From Chara braunii (Eukaryota; Streptophyta; Charophyceae; Charales; Characeae): a stretch of 44,251 nt of DNA. Below are positions 22,244 to 35,900 of this stretch, piece by piece. Each line of letters begins with the position of its first letter. Positions within the stretch are counted from its first letter, which is position 1. The translations under genes were made by a program, and so were the position numbers. The notes below the pieces were generated by a model, which saw only the letters and a list, made by a program, of their open reading frames with translations, had not been told where the DNA came from and did not search any database. Location: NCBI GenBank assembly GCA_003427395.1, contig BFEA01000437.1, positions 876,508 to 920,758 of the forward strand, read 5' to 3'.

Positions 22244-22825
22244 AAAAAAAAAAAAAAAAGTAATCAAAAAAATCTGAAAAAAGATATGTTATGGAGAAAA
22301 ACAAATTAAACGAGATTTGCCTGAGCATTACATCCGAATTCCTTACCAAATTTGAAATAAAAATATAATACGGAAAACAAATACTAATAATAAAAATAAA
22401 AAGAGAATTAAATTTCGTGAGTGCGCGAGCATGTTTTCGACACCGCCATCTTTGGAGATTTTTCATTTTTGTTTGGCATAGCTAAATGCCCTGAAAATTT
22501 ACAGATGTGTACTTCACATGATACAAAACCCACTAAAAAAGTTTTAAAAAATAATAAAATTGTTTAGACCCCGAACTAAAGTGAAAACAAAAAGTTAAAA
22601 GTGAAAAAATACGTGGGCGAGCACGTTTTGACACCGCCATCTTTGGCGATTGTTAATTCTTATTTGGCTTAGCCAAATGACATGAAAATATACATGCATG
22701 TAGCTCACGTCATAGAGAACTCACAAAAAAACATTCAGAAAAAAAAAATTATTTTTAGGCCCCGAAATATTTTTTGGCGGGGGCCAAACGCCATCGGGTT
22801 CGGACCCCGTACGGGACCCCGAACG

Positions 22826-22869
22826 CCCGTACGTACGGAGGTCAGCCTGGGGACCTCCGTACGTACGGG
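22826..22869. repeat. 18-bp-arm palindrome in right TIR
   Basis: CCCGTACGTACGGAGGTC at 22826-22843 pairs perfectly with 22852-22869 around an 8-base loop. It takes the place of the 21006-21035 palindrome of the left TIR. Confidence 0.95.
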
Positions 22870-22910
22870 TTGGTGACCCTGTATATATATATCTATATAT
22901 ATATATATAT

Positions 22911-23909
22911 TTGTTTTTTTTTTTTGGTAAAGAATTTCAATGTGACCCTGAGGCAAAAGTTGTTCTGTTTATTTTTCTGCATAACATAATTTGTTTTTGG
23001 ATTTTTTGGAATCTGTTTTTTTTTTTTTTTTTGTTGGGACCTTCCTTGGTTTTTGCATGGGCTGGCCACTGGGGACCCGGGCGGCCCGAATGGTAGCCTA
23101 GCTTACAAGGGTATTTGTGCGTATTTTTTGTGTCTCGCATGTTGCGCATTTTTGATGATACTTGAGAGAGTAGCAATCTGTCCAAATGAAAAGATAGAGA
23201 AATACAACAACTAAGGTAAATTTTGTACTTGACCGAATCCTTTTCATGCCATCAGTGAAGTTGAAGTCCTGCCTAGCCTACAACCAAACAACCTCATAGG
23301 TTCAGCAGAACCCAGACCCAGCTCCGACTACAGAGATGGTCCAAAAAGAAGGGGTAACTTCAGTACAGTCACAAAACCAGTTTGAAATTACCCTTCAGGC
23401 ATTTCCTGGAACATAGCACACCCCCACGTAACCCTACCTGACCGGAAAGCTAACTTGTGTACATTGCCTGTTTTTTGCCGGATTTGTATGTTCAATTTTC
23501 AGACCCTCCCCTCCTCCCCCGAAAAAGGGACTTCGTTCGTAAAGATCAAGAACAAAAATCAAGCGGGCTGATGCTTCCATAAAGGCTGAACGGCTCGTGC
23601 GAATTCCTTTTGTCTAACCTCGTCCTAAACATTAGAATATTAGCAGAAACGACTCGTGGAGTGGGATAGCGAATGCCTTCTCTCTAACAGCGTCCTACTT
23701 ATCACTCTCGACTGAGAGCACCTTCTTCTCTTTTCTCAGTCTTTAAATCTGTCCAGCTGAATGCTATGTAGTATGTATACTTGCTCGCCGCAGCAATCCT
23801 GTAGTCTAGTCACGTTTTTGCTTCCTAACACTTGGTCGTGTCAATGAATATCTAAGCGCATAATTGTCGGACCAATGTCGGTTTCTAAGGTTTTATCCAA
23901 TTCCAACAA
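22911..23909. other. No recognised gene
   Basis: T-rich runs near 22912 and 23020. I see no gene. The last 60 bases before the satellite become a diverged satellite unit. Confidence 0.5.
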
Positions 23910-23967
23910 ACAAAGTATACTGGCTTTGTGTAAGGCCTGGGCTCACAGTCCCGTCTCTCTCTCTCTC
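23910..23967 (+). repeat. Diverged partial satellite unit at the array's left edge
   Basis: AAAGTATACTGGCTTTGTGTAAGGCCTGGGCTCACAG-type sequence matches the second half of the 139-bp unit but lacks the ACATTCCCGTCTCTTAATCA block and carries several substitutions. A decayed edge unit is usual for satellites. Confidence 0.8.
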
Positions 23968-26900
23968 GGGATAATTCGGAGAAAGCGCCATGCCAAAAGC
24001 TTTTCGGTTTTGGGTGCAGTTTTCGGCACCCAAACAGTATACTGGCTTTGTACAAGTCCTGCTCTCACAGTCACATTCCCGTCTCTTAATCACCTCTCTC
24101 TCTCTCGGGATAATTCGGAGAAAGCGCCATGCCAAAAGCTTTTCGGTTTTGGGTGCAGTTTTCGGCACCCAAACAGTATACTGGCTTTGTACAAGTCCTG
24201 CTCTCACAGTCACATTCCCGTCTCTTAATCACCTCTCTCTCTCTCGGGATAATTCGGAGAAAGCGCCATGCCAAAAGCTTTTCGGTTTTGGGTGCAGTTT
24301 TCGGCACCCAAACAGTATACTGGCTTTGTACAAGTCCTGCTCTCACAGTCACATTCCCGTCTCTTAATCACCTCTCTCTCTCTCGGGATAATTCGGAGAA
24401 AGCGCCATGCCAAAAGCTTTTCGGTTTTGGGTGCAGTTTTCGGCACCCAAACAGTATACTGGCTTTGTACAAGTCCTGCTCTCACAGTCACATTCCCGTC
24501 TCTTAATCACCTCTCTCTCTCTCGGGATAATTCGGAGAAAGCGCCATGCCAAAAGCTTTTCGGTTTTGGGTGCAGTTTTCGGCACCCAAACAGTATACTG
24601 GCTTTGTACAAGTCCTGCTCTCACAGTCACATTCCCGTCTCTTAATCACCTCTCTCTCTCTCGGGATAATTCGGAGAAAGCGCCATGCCAAAAGCTTTTC
24701 GGTTTTGGGTGCAGTTTTCGGCACCCAAACAGTATACTGGCTTTGTACAAGTCCTGCTCTCACAGTCACATTCCCGTCTCTTAATCACCTCTCTCTCTCT
24801 CGGGATAATTCGGAGAAAGCGCCATGCCAAAAGCTTTTCGGTTTTGGGTGCAGTTTTCGGCACCCAAACAGTATACTGGCTTTGTACAAGTCCTGCTCTC
24901 ACAGTCACATTCCCGTCTCTTAATCACCTCTCTCTCTCTCGGGATAATTCGGAGAAAGCGCCATGCCAAAAGCTTTTCGGTTTTGGGTGCAGTTTTCGGC
25001 ACCCAAACAGTATACTGGCTTTGTACAAGTCCTGCTCTCACAGTCACATTCCCGTCTCTTAATCACCTCTCTCTCTCTCGGGATAATTCGGAGAAAGCGC
25101 CATGCCAAAAGCTTTTCGGTTTTGGGTGCAGTTTTCGGCACCCAAACAGTATACTGGCTTTGTACAAGTCCTGCTCTCACAGTCACATTCCCGTCTCTTA
25201 ATCACCTCTCTCTCTCTCGGGATAATTCGGAGAAAGCGCCATGCCAAAAGCTTTTCGGTTTTGGGTGCAGTTTTCGGCACCCAAACAGTATACTGGCTTT
25301 GTACAAGTCCTGCTCTCACAGTCACATTCCCGTCTCTTAATCACCTCTCTCTCTCTCGGGATAATTCGGAGAAAGCGCCATGCCAAAAGCTTTTCGGTTT
25401 TGGGTGCAGTTTTCGGCACCCAAACAGTATACTGGCTTTGTACAAGTCCTGCTCTCACAGTCACATTCCCGTCTCTTAATCACCTCTCTCTCTCTCGGGA
25501 TAATTCGGAGAAAGCGCCATGCCAAAAGCTTTTCGGTTTTGGGTGCAGTTTTCGGCACCCAAACAGTATACTGGCTTTGTACAAGTCCTGCTCTCACAGT
25601 CACATTCCCGTCTCTTAATCACCTCTCTCTCTCTCGGGATAATTCGGAGAAAGCGCCATGCCAAAAGCTTTTCGGTTTTGGGTGCAGTTTTCGGCACCCA
25701 AACAGTATACTGGCTTTGTACAAGTCCTGCTCTCACAGTCACATTCCCGTCTCTTAATCACCTCTCTCTCTCTCGGGATAATTCGGAGAAAGCGCCATGC
25801 CAAAAGCTTTTCGGTTTTGGGTGCAGTTTTCGGCACCCAAACAGTATACTGGCTTTGTACAAGTCCTGCTCTCACAGTCACATTCCCGTCTCTTAATCAC
25901 CTCTCTCTCTCTCGGGATAATTCGGAGAAAGCGCCATGCCAAAAGCTTTTCGGTTTTGGGTGCAGTTTTCGGCACCCAAACAGTATACTGGCTTTGTACA
26001 AGTCCTGCTCTCACAGTCACATTCCCGTCTCTTAATCACCTCTCTCTCTCTCGGGATAATTCGGAGAAAGCGCCATGCCAAAAGCTTTTCGGTTTTGGGT
26101 GCAGTTTTCGGCACCCAAACAGTATACTGGCTTTGTACAAGTCCTGCTCTCACAGTCACATTCCCGTCTCTTAATCACCTCTCTCTCTCTCGGGATAATT
26201 CGGAGAAAGCGCCATGCCAAAAGCTTTTCGGTTTTGGGTGCAGTTTTCGGCACCCAAACAGTATACTGGCTTTGTACAAGTCCTGCTCTCACAGTCACAT
26301 TCCCGTCTCTTAATCACCTCTCTCTCTCTCGGGATAATTCGGAGAAAGCGCCATGCCAAAAGCTTTTCGGTTTTGGGTGCAGTTTTCGGCACCCAAACAG
26401 TATACTGGCTTTGTACAAGTCCTGCTCTCACAGTCACATTCCCGTCTCTTAATCACCTCTCTCTCTCTCGGGATAATTCGGAGAAAGCGCCATGCCAAAA
26501 GCTTTTCGGTTTTGGGTGCAGTTTTCGGCACCCAAACAGTATACTGGCTTTGTACAAGTCCTGCTCTCACAGTCACATTCCCGTCTCTTAATCACCTCTC
26601 TCTCTCTCGGGATAATTCGGAGAAAGCGCCATGCCAAAAGCTTTTCGGTTTTGGGTGCAGTTTTCGGCACCCAAACAGTATACTGGCTTTGTACAAGTCC
26701 TGCTCTCACAGTCACATTCCCGTCTCTTAATCACCTCTCTCTCTCTCGGGATAATTCGGAGAAAGCGCCATGCCAAAAGCTTTTCGGTTTTGGGTGCAGT
26801 TTTCGGCACCCAAACAGTATACTGGCTTTGTACAAGTCCTGCTCTCACAGTCACATTCCCGTCTCTTAATCACCTCTCTCTCTCTCGGGATAATTCGGAG

Positions 26901-29900
26901 AAAGCGCCATGCCAAAAGCTTTTCGGTTTTGGGTGCAGTTTTCGGCACCCAAACAGTATACTGGCTTTGTACAAGTCCTGCTCTCACAGTCACATTCCCG
27001 TCTCTTAATCACCTCTCTCTCTCTCGGGATAATTCGGAGAAAGCGCCATGCCAAAAGCTTTTCGGTTTTGGGTGCAGTTTTCGGCACCCAAACAGTATAC
27101 TGGCTTTGTACAAGTCCTGCTCTCACAGTCACATTCCCGTCTCTTAATCACCTCTCTCTCTCTCGGGATAATTCGGAGAAAGCGCCATGCCAAAAGCTTT
27201 TCGGTTTTGGGTGCAGTTTTCGGCACCCAAACAGTATACTGGCTTTGTACAAGTCCTGCTCTCACAGTCACATTCCCGTCTCTTAATCACCTCTCTCTCT
27301 CTCGGGATAATTCGGAGAAAGCGCCATGCCAAAAGCTTTTCGGTTTTGGGTGCAGTTTTCGGCACCCAAACAGTATACTGGCTTTGTACAAGTCCTGCTC
27401 TCACAGTCACATTCCCGTCTCTTAATCACCTCTCTCTCTCTCGGGATAATTCGGAGAAAGCGCCATGCCAAAAGCTTTTCGGTTTTGGGTGCAGTTTTCG
27501 GCACCCAAACAGTATACTGGCTTTGTACAAGTCCTGCTCTCACAGTCACATTCCCGTCTCTTAATCACCTCTCTCTCTCTCGGGATAATTCGGAGAAAGC
27601 GCCATGCCAAAAGCTTTTCGGTTTTGGGTGCAGTTTTCGGCACCCAAACAGTATACTGGCTTTGTACAAGTCCTGCTCTCACAGTCACATTCCCGTCTCT
27701 TAATCACCTCTCTCTCTCTCGGGATAATTCGGAGAAAGCGCCATGCCAAAAGCTTTTCGGTTTTGGGTGCAGTTTTCGGCACCCAAACAGTATACTGGCT
27801 TTGTACAAGTCCTGCTCTCACAGTCACATTCCCGTCTCTTAATCACCTCTCTCTCTCTCGGGATAATTCGGAGAAAGCGCCATGCCAAAAGCTTTTCGGT
27901 TTTGGGTGCAGTTTTCGGCACCCAAACAGTATACTGGCTTTGTACAAGTCCTGCTCTCACAGTCACATTCCCGTCTCTTAATCACCTCTCTCTCTCTCGG
28001 GATAATTCGGAGAAAGCGCCATGCCAAAAGCTTTTCGGTTTTGGGTGCAGTTTTCGGCACCCAAACAGTATACTGGCTTTGTACAAGTCCTGCTCTCACA
28101 GTCACATTCCCGTCTCTTAATCACCTCTCTCTCTCTCGGGATAATTCGGAGAAAGCGCCATGCCAAAAGCTTTTCGGTTTTGGGTGCAGTTTTCGGCACC
28201 CAAACAGTATACTGGCTTTGTACAAGTCCTGCTCTCACAGTCACATTCCCGTCTCTTAATCACCTCTCTCTCTCTCGGGATAATTCGGAGAAAGCGCCAT
28301 GCCAAAAGCTTTTCGGTTTTGGGTGCAGTTTTCGGCACCCAAACAGTATACTGGCTTTGTACAAGTCCTGCTCTCACAGTCACATTCCCGTCTCTTAATC
28401 ACCTCTCTCTCTCTCGGGATAATTCGGAGAAAGCGCCATGCCAAAAGCTTTTCGGTTTTGGGTGCAGTTTTCGGCACCCAAACAGTATACTGGCTTTGTA
28501 CAAGTCCTGCTCTCACAGTCACATTCCCGTCTCTTAATCACCTCTCTCTCTCTCGGGATAATTCGGAGAAAGCGCCATGCCAAAAGCTTTTCGGTTTTGG
28601 GTGCAGTTTTCGGCACCCAAACAGTATACTGGCTTTGTACAAGTCCTGCTCTCACAGTCACATTCCCGTCTCTTAATCACCTCTCTCTCTCTCGGGATAA
28701 TTCGGAGAAAGCGCCATGCCAAAAGCTTTTCGGTTTTGGGTGCAGTTTTCGGCACCCAAACAGTATACTGGCTTTGTACAAGTCCTGCTCTCACAGTCAC
28801 ATTCCCGTCTCTTAATCACCTCTCTCTCTCTCGGGATAATTCGGAGAAAGCGCCATGCCAAAAGCTTTTCGGTTTTGGGTGCAGTTTTCGGCACCCAAAC
28901 AGTATACTGGCTTTGTACAAGTCCTGCTCTCACAGTCACATTCCCGTCTCTTAATCACCTCTCTCTCTCTCGGGATAATTCGGAGAAAGCGCCATGCCAA
29001 AAGCTTTTCGGTTTTGGGTGCAGTTTTCGGCACCCAAACAGTATACTGGCTTTGTACAAGTCCTGCTCTCACAGTCACATTCCCGTCTCTTAATCACCTC
29101 TCTCTCTCTCGGGATAATTCGGAGAAAGCGCCATGCCAAAAGCTTTTCGGTTTTGGGTGCAGTTTTCGGCACCCAAACAGTATACTGGCTTTGTACAAGT
29201 CCTGCTCTCACAGTCACATTCCCGTCTCTTAATCACCTCTCTCTCTCTCGGGATAATTCGGAGAAAGCGCCATGCCAAAAGCTTTTCGGTTTTGGGTGCA
29301 GTTTTCGGCACCCAAACAGTATACTGGCTTTGTACAAGTCCTGCTCTCACAGTCACATTCCCGTCTCTTAATCACCTCTCTCTCTCTCGGGATAATTCGG
29401 AGAAAGCGCCATGCCAAAAGCTTTTCGGTTTTGGGTGCAGTTTTCGGCACCCAAACAGTATACTGGCTTTGTACAAGTCCTGCTCTCACAGTCACATTCC
29501 CGTCTCTTAATCACCTCTCTCTCTCTCGGGATAATTCGGAGAAAGCGCCATGCCAAAAGCTTTTCGGTTTTGGGTGCAGTTTTCGGCACCCAAACAGTAT
29601 ACTGGCTTTGTACAAGTCCTGCTCTCACAGTCACATTCCCGTCTCTTAATCACCTCTCTCTCTCTCGGGATAATTCGGAGAAAGCGCCATGCCAAAAGCT
29701 TTTCGGTTTTGGGTGCAGTTTTCGGCACCCAAACAGTATACTGGCTTTGTACAAGTCCTGCTCTCACAGTCACATTCCCGTCTCTTAATCACCTCTCTCT
29801 CTCTCGGGATAATTCGGAGAAAGCGCCATGCCAAAAGCTTTTCGGTTTTGGGTGCAGTTTTCGGCACCCAAACAGTATACTGGCTTTGTACAAGTCCTGC

Positions 29901-32900
29901 TCTCACAGTCACATTCCCGTCTCTTAATCACCTCTCTCTCTCTCGGGATAATTCGGAGAAAGCGCCATGCCAAAAGCTTTTCGGTTTTGGGTGCAGTTTT
30001 CGGCACCCAAACAGTATACTGGCTTTGTACAAGTCCTGCTCTCACAGTCACATTCCCGTCTCTTAATCACCTCTCTCTCTCTCGGGATAATTCGGAGAAA
30101 GCGCCATGCCAAAAGCTTTTCGGTTTTGGGTGCAGTTTTCGGCACCCAAACAGTATACTGGCTTTGTACAAGTCCTGCTCTCACAGTCACATTCCCGTCT
30201 CTTAATCACCTCTCTCTCTCTCGGGATAATTCGGAGAAAGCGCCATGCCAAAAGCTTTTCGGTTTTGGGTGCAGTTTTCGGCACCCAAACAGTATACTGG
30301 CTTTGTACAAGTCCTGCTCTCACAGTCACATTCCCGTCTCTTAATCACCTCTCTCTCTCTCGGGATAATTCGGAGAAAGCGCCATGCCAAAAGCTTTTCG
30401 GTTTTGGGTGCAGTTTTCGGCACCCAAACAGTATACTGGCTTTGTACAAGTCCTGCTCTCACAGTCACATTCCCGTCTCTTAATCACCTCTCTCTCTCTC
30501 GGGATAATTCGGAGAAAGCGCCATGCCAAAAGCTTTTCGGTTTTGGGTGCAGTTTTCGGCACCCAAACAGTATACTGGCTTTGTACAAGTCCTGCTCTCA
30601 CAGTCACATTCCCGTCTCTTAATCACCTCTCTCTCTCTCGGGATAATTCGGAGAAAGCGCCATGCCAAAAGCTTTTCGGTTTTGGGTGCAGTTTTCGGCA
30701 CCCAAACAGTATACTGGCTTTGTACAAGTCCTGCTCTCACAGTCACATTCCCGTCTCTTAATCACCTCTCTCTCTCTCGGGATAATTCGGAGAAAGCGCC
30801 ATGCCAAAAGCTTTTCGGTTTTGGGTGCAGTTTTCGGCACCCAAACAGTATACTGGCTTTGTACAAGTCCTGCTCTCACAGTCACATTCCCGTCTCTTAA
30901 TCACCTCTCTCTCTCTCGGGATAATTCGGAGAAAGCGCCATGCCAAAAGCTTTTCGGTTTTGGGTGCAGTTTTCGGCACCCAAACAGTATACTGGCTTTG
31001 TACAAGTCCTGCTCTCACAGTCACATTCCCGTCTCTTAATCACCTCTCTCTCTCTCGGGATAATTCGGAGAAAGCGCCATGCCAAAAGCTTTTCGGTTTT
31101 GGGTGCAGTTTTCGGCACCCAAACAGTATACTGGCTTTGTACAAGTCCTGCTCTCACAGTCACATTCCCGTCTCTTAATCACCTCTCTCTCTCTCGGGAT
31201 AATTCGGAGAAAGCGCCATGCCAAAAGCTTTTCGGTTTTGGGTGCAGTTTTCGGCACCCAAACAGTATACTGGCTTTGTACAAGTCCTGCTCTCACAGTC
31301 ACATTCCCGTCTCTTAATCACCTCTCTCTCTCTCGGGATAATTCGGAGAAAGCGCCATGCCAAAAGCTTTTCGGTTTTGGGTGCAGTTTTCGGCACCCAA
31401 ACAGTATACTGGCTTTGTACAAGTCCTGCTCTCACAGTCACATTCCCGTCTCTTAATCACCTCTCTCTCTCTCGGGATAATTCGGAGAAAGCGCCATGCC
31501 AAAAGCTTTTCGGTTTTGGGTGCAGTTTTCGGCACCCAAACAGTATACTGGCTTTGTACAAGTCCTGCTCTCACAGTCACATTCCCGTCTCTTAATCACC
31601 TCTCTCTCTCTCGGGATAATTCGGAGAAAGCGCCATGCCAAAAGCTTTTCGGTTTTGGGTGCAGTTTTCGGCACCCAAACAGTATACTGGCTTTGTACAA
31701 GTCCTGCTCTCACAGTCACATTCCCGTCTCTTAATCACCTCTCTCTCTCTCGGGATAATTCGGAGAAAGCGCCATGCCAAAAGCTTTTCGGTTTTGGGTG
31801 CAGTTTTCGGCACCCAAACAGTATACTGGCTTTGTACAAGTCCTGCTCTCACAGTCACATTCCCGTCTCTTAATCACCTCTCTCTCTCTCGGGATAATTC
31901 GGAGAAAGCGCCATGCCAAAAGCTTTTCGGTTTTGGGTGCAGTTTTCGGCACCCAAACAGTATACTGGCTTTGTACAAGTCCTGCTCTCACAGTCACATT
32001 CCCGTCTCTTAATCACCTCTCTCTCTCTCGGGATAATTCGGAGAAAGCGCCATGCCAAAAGCTTTTCGGTTTTGGGTGCAGTTTTCGGCACCCAAACAGT
32101 ATACTGGCTTTGTACAAGTCCTGCTCTCACAGTCACATTCCCGTCTCTTAATCACCTCTCTCTCTCTCGGGATAATTCGGAGAAAGCGCCATGCCAAAAG
32201 CTTTTCGGTTTTGGGTGCAGTTTTCGGCACCCAAACAGTATACTGGCTTTGTACAAGTCCTGCTCTCACAGTCACATTCCCGTCTCTTAATCACCTCTCT
32301 CTCTCTCGGGATAATTCGGAGAAAGCGCCATGCCAAAAGCTTTTCGGTTTTGGGTGCAGTTTTCGGCACCCAAACAGTATACTGGCTTTGTACAAGTCCT
32401 GCTCTCACAGTCACATTCCCGTCTCTTAATCACCTCTCTCTCTCTCGGGATAATTCGGAGAAAGCGCCATGCCAAAAGCTTTTCGGTTTTGGGTGCAGTT
32501 TTCGGCACCCAAACAGTATACTGGCTTTGTACAAGTCCTGCTCTCACAGTCACATTCCCGTCTCTTAATCACCTCTCTCTCTCTCGGGATAATTCGGAGA
32601 AAGCGCCATGCCAAAAGCTTTTCGGTTTTGGGTGCAGTTTTCGGCACCCAAACAGTATACTGGCTTTGTACAAGTCCTGCTCTCACAGTCACATTCCCGT
32701 CTCTTAATCACCTCTCTCTCTCTCGGGATAATTCGGAGAAAGCGCCATGCCAAAAGCTTTTCGGTTTTGGGTGCAGTTTTCGGCACCCAAACAGTATACT
32801 GGCTTTGTACAAGTCCTGCTCTCACAGTCACATTCCCGTCTCTTAATCACCTCTCTCTCTCTCGGGATAATTCGGAGAAAGCGCCATGCCAAAAGCTTTT

Positions 32901-35900
32901 CGGTTTTGGGTGCAGTTTTCGGCACCCAAACAGTATACTGGCTTTGTACAAGTCCTGCTCTCACAGTCACATTCCCGTCTCTTAATCACCTCTCTCTCTC
33001 TCGGGATAATTCGGAGAAAGCGCCATGCCAAAAGCTTTTCGGTTTTGGGTGCAGTTTTCGGCACCCAAACAGTATACTGGCTTTGTACAAGTCCTGCTCT
33101 CACAGTCACATTCCCGTCTCTTAATCACCTCTCTCTCTCTCGGGATAATTCGGAGAAAGCGCCATGCCAAAAGCTTTTCGGTTTTGGGTGCAGTTTTCGG
33201 CACCCAAACAGTATACTGGCTTTGTACAAGTCCTGCTCTCACAGTCACATTCCCGTCTCTTAATCACCTCTCTCTCTCTCGGGATAATTCGGAGAAAGCG
33301 CCATGCCAAAAGCTTTTCGGTTTTGGGTGCAGTTTTCGGCACCCAAACAGTATACTGGCTTTGTACAAGTCCTGCTCTCACAGTCACATTCCCGTCTCTT
33401 AATCACCTCTCTCTCTCTCGGGATAATTCGGAGAAAGCGCCATGCCAAAAGCTTTTCGGTTTTGGGTGCAGTTTTCGGCACCCAAACAGTATACTGGCTT
33501 TGTACAAGTCCTGCTCTCACAGTCACATTCCCGTCTCTTAATCACCTCTCTCTCTCTCGGGATAATTCGGAGAAAGCGCCATGCCAAAAGCTTTTCGGTT
33601 TTGGGTGCAGTTTTCGGCACCCAAACAGTATACTGGCTTTGTACAAGTCCTGCTCTCACAGTCACATTCCCGTCTCTTAATCACCTCTCTCTCTCTCGGG
33701 ATAATTCGGAGAAAGCGCCATGCCAAAAGCTTTTCGGTTTTGGGTGCAGTTTTCGGCACCCAAACAGTATACTGGCTTTGTACAAGTCCTGCTCTCACAG
33801 TCACATTCCCGTCTCTTAATCACCTCTCTCTCTCTCGGGATAATTCGGAGAAAGCGCCATGCCAAAAGCTTTTCGGTTTTGGGTGCAGTTTTCGGCACCC
33901 AAACAGTATACTGGCTTTGTACAAGTCCTGCTCTCACAGTCACATTCCCGTCTCTTAATCACCTCTCTCTCTCTCGGGATAATTCGGAGAAAGCGCCATG
34001 CCAAAAGCTTTTCGGTTTTGGGTGCAGTTTTCGGCACCCAAACAGTATACTGGCTTTGTACAAGTCCTGCTCTCACAGTCACATTCCCGTCTCTTAATCA
34101 CCTCTCTCTCTCTCGGGATAATTCGGAGAAAGCGCCATGCCAAAAGCTTTTCGGTTTTGGGTGCAGTTTTCGGCACCCAAACAGTATACTGGCTTTGTAC
34201 AAGTCCTGCTCTCACAGTCACATTCCCGTCTCTTAATCACCTCTCTCTCTCTCGGGATAATTCGGAGAAAGCGCCATGCCAAAAGCTTTTCGGTTTTGGG
34301 TGCAGTTTTCGGCACCCAAACAGTATACTGGCTTTGTACAAGTCCTGCTCTCACAGTCACATTCCCGTCTCTTAATCACCTCTCTCTCTCTCGGGATAAT
34401 TCGGAGAAAGCGCCATGCCAAAAGCTTTTCGGTTTTGGGTGCAGTTTTCGGCACCCAAACAGTATACTGGCTTTGTACAAGTCCTGCTCTCACAGTCACA
34501 TTCCCGTCTCTTAATCACCTCTCTCTCTCTCGGGATAATTCGGAGAAAGCGCCATGCCAAAAGCTTTTCGGTTTTGGGTGCAGTTTTCGGCACCCAAACA
34601 GTATACTGGCTTTGTACAAGTCCTGCTCTCACAGTCACATTCCCGTCTCTTAATCACCTCTCTCTCTCTCGGGATAATTCGGAGAAAGCGCCATGCCAAA
34701 AGCTTTTCGGTTTTGGGTGCAGTTTTCGGCACCCAAACAGTATACTGGCTTTGTACAAGTCCTGCTCTCACAGTCACATTCCCGTCTCTTAATCACCTCT
34801 CTCTCTCTCGGGATAATTCGGAGAAAGCGCCATGCCAAAAGCTTTTCGGTTTTGGGTGCAGTTTTCGGCACCCAAACAGTATACTGGCTTTGTACAAGTC
34901 CTGCTCTCACAGTCACATTCCCGTCTCTTAATCACCTCTCTCTCTCTCGGGATAATTCGGAGAAAGCGCCATGCCAAAAGCTTTTCGGTTTTGGGTGCAG
35001 TTTTCGGCACCCAAACAGTATACTGGCTTTGTACAAGTCCTGCTCTCACAGTCACATTCCCGTCTCTTAATCACCTCTCTCTCTCTCGGGATAATTCGGA
35101 GAAAGCGCCATGCCAAAAGCTTTTCGGTTTTGGGTGCAGTTTTCGGCACCCAAACAGTATACTGGCTTTGTACAAGTCCTGCTCTCACAGTCACATTCCC
35201 GTCTCTTAATCACCTCTCTCTCTCTCGGGATAATTCGGAGAAAGCGCCATGCCAAAAGCTTTTCGGTTTTGGGTGCAGTTTTCGGCACCCAAACAGTATA
35301 CTGGCTTTGTACAAGTCCTGCTCTCACAGTCACATTCCCGTCTCTTAATCACCTCTCTCTCTCTCGGGATAATTCGGAGAAAGCGCCATGCCAAAAGCTT
35401 TTCGGTTTTGGGTGCAGTTTTCGGCACCCAAACAGTATACTGGCTTTGTACAAGTCCTGCTCTCACAGTCACATTCCCGTCTCTTAATCACCTCTCTCTC
35501 TCTCGGGATAATTCGGAGAAAGCGCCATGCCAAAAGCTTTTCGGTTTTGGGTGCAGTTTTCGGCACCCAAACAGTATACTGGCTTTGTACAAGTCCTGCT
35601 CTCACAGTCACATTCCCGTCTCTTAATCACCTCTCTCTCTCTCGGGATAATTCGGAGAAAGCGCCATGCCAAAAGCTTTTCGGTTTTGGGTGCAGTTTTC
35701 GGCACCCAAACAGTATACTGGCTTTGTACAAGTCCTGCTCTCACAGTCACATTCCCGTCTCTTAATCACCTCTCTCTCTCTCGGGATAATTCGGAGAAAG
35801 CGCCATGCCAAAAGCTTTTCGGTTTTGGGTGCAGTTTTCGGCACCCAAACAGTATACTGGCTTTGTACAAGTCCTGCTCTCACAGTCACATTCCCGTCTC

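Larger units (their letters stand above)
20993..22881. mobile_element. DNA transposon with long terminal inverted repeats (hAT-like CAGGG ends)
   Basis: The left end starts CAGGGTTACC and the right end is the inverse of CAGGGTCACC. The TIRs extend inward at least 280 bp through GCGTTCGGGGTCCCG, CCCGCCAAAAAATATTTCGG, GGCCTAAAAATAA and a block with GGGCGAGCACGTTTTGACAC (left about 21226-21244, right about 22613-22632). CAGGG termini are common in hAT elements, but no 8-bp target duplication can be read inside the TA repeats, so the superfamily is inferred. The centre is the assembly gap, so a transposase cannot be seen or excluded. The right subterminal region contains a diverged direct repeat (about 22420-22580 and 22611-22765). 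Confidence 0.75.

Noticed and set aside
21206-22466. Open frames of 341-411 codons across the gap
   Set aside because: They consist mainly of undetermined residues from N.
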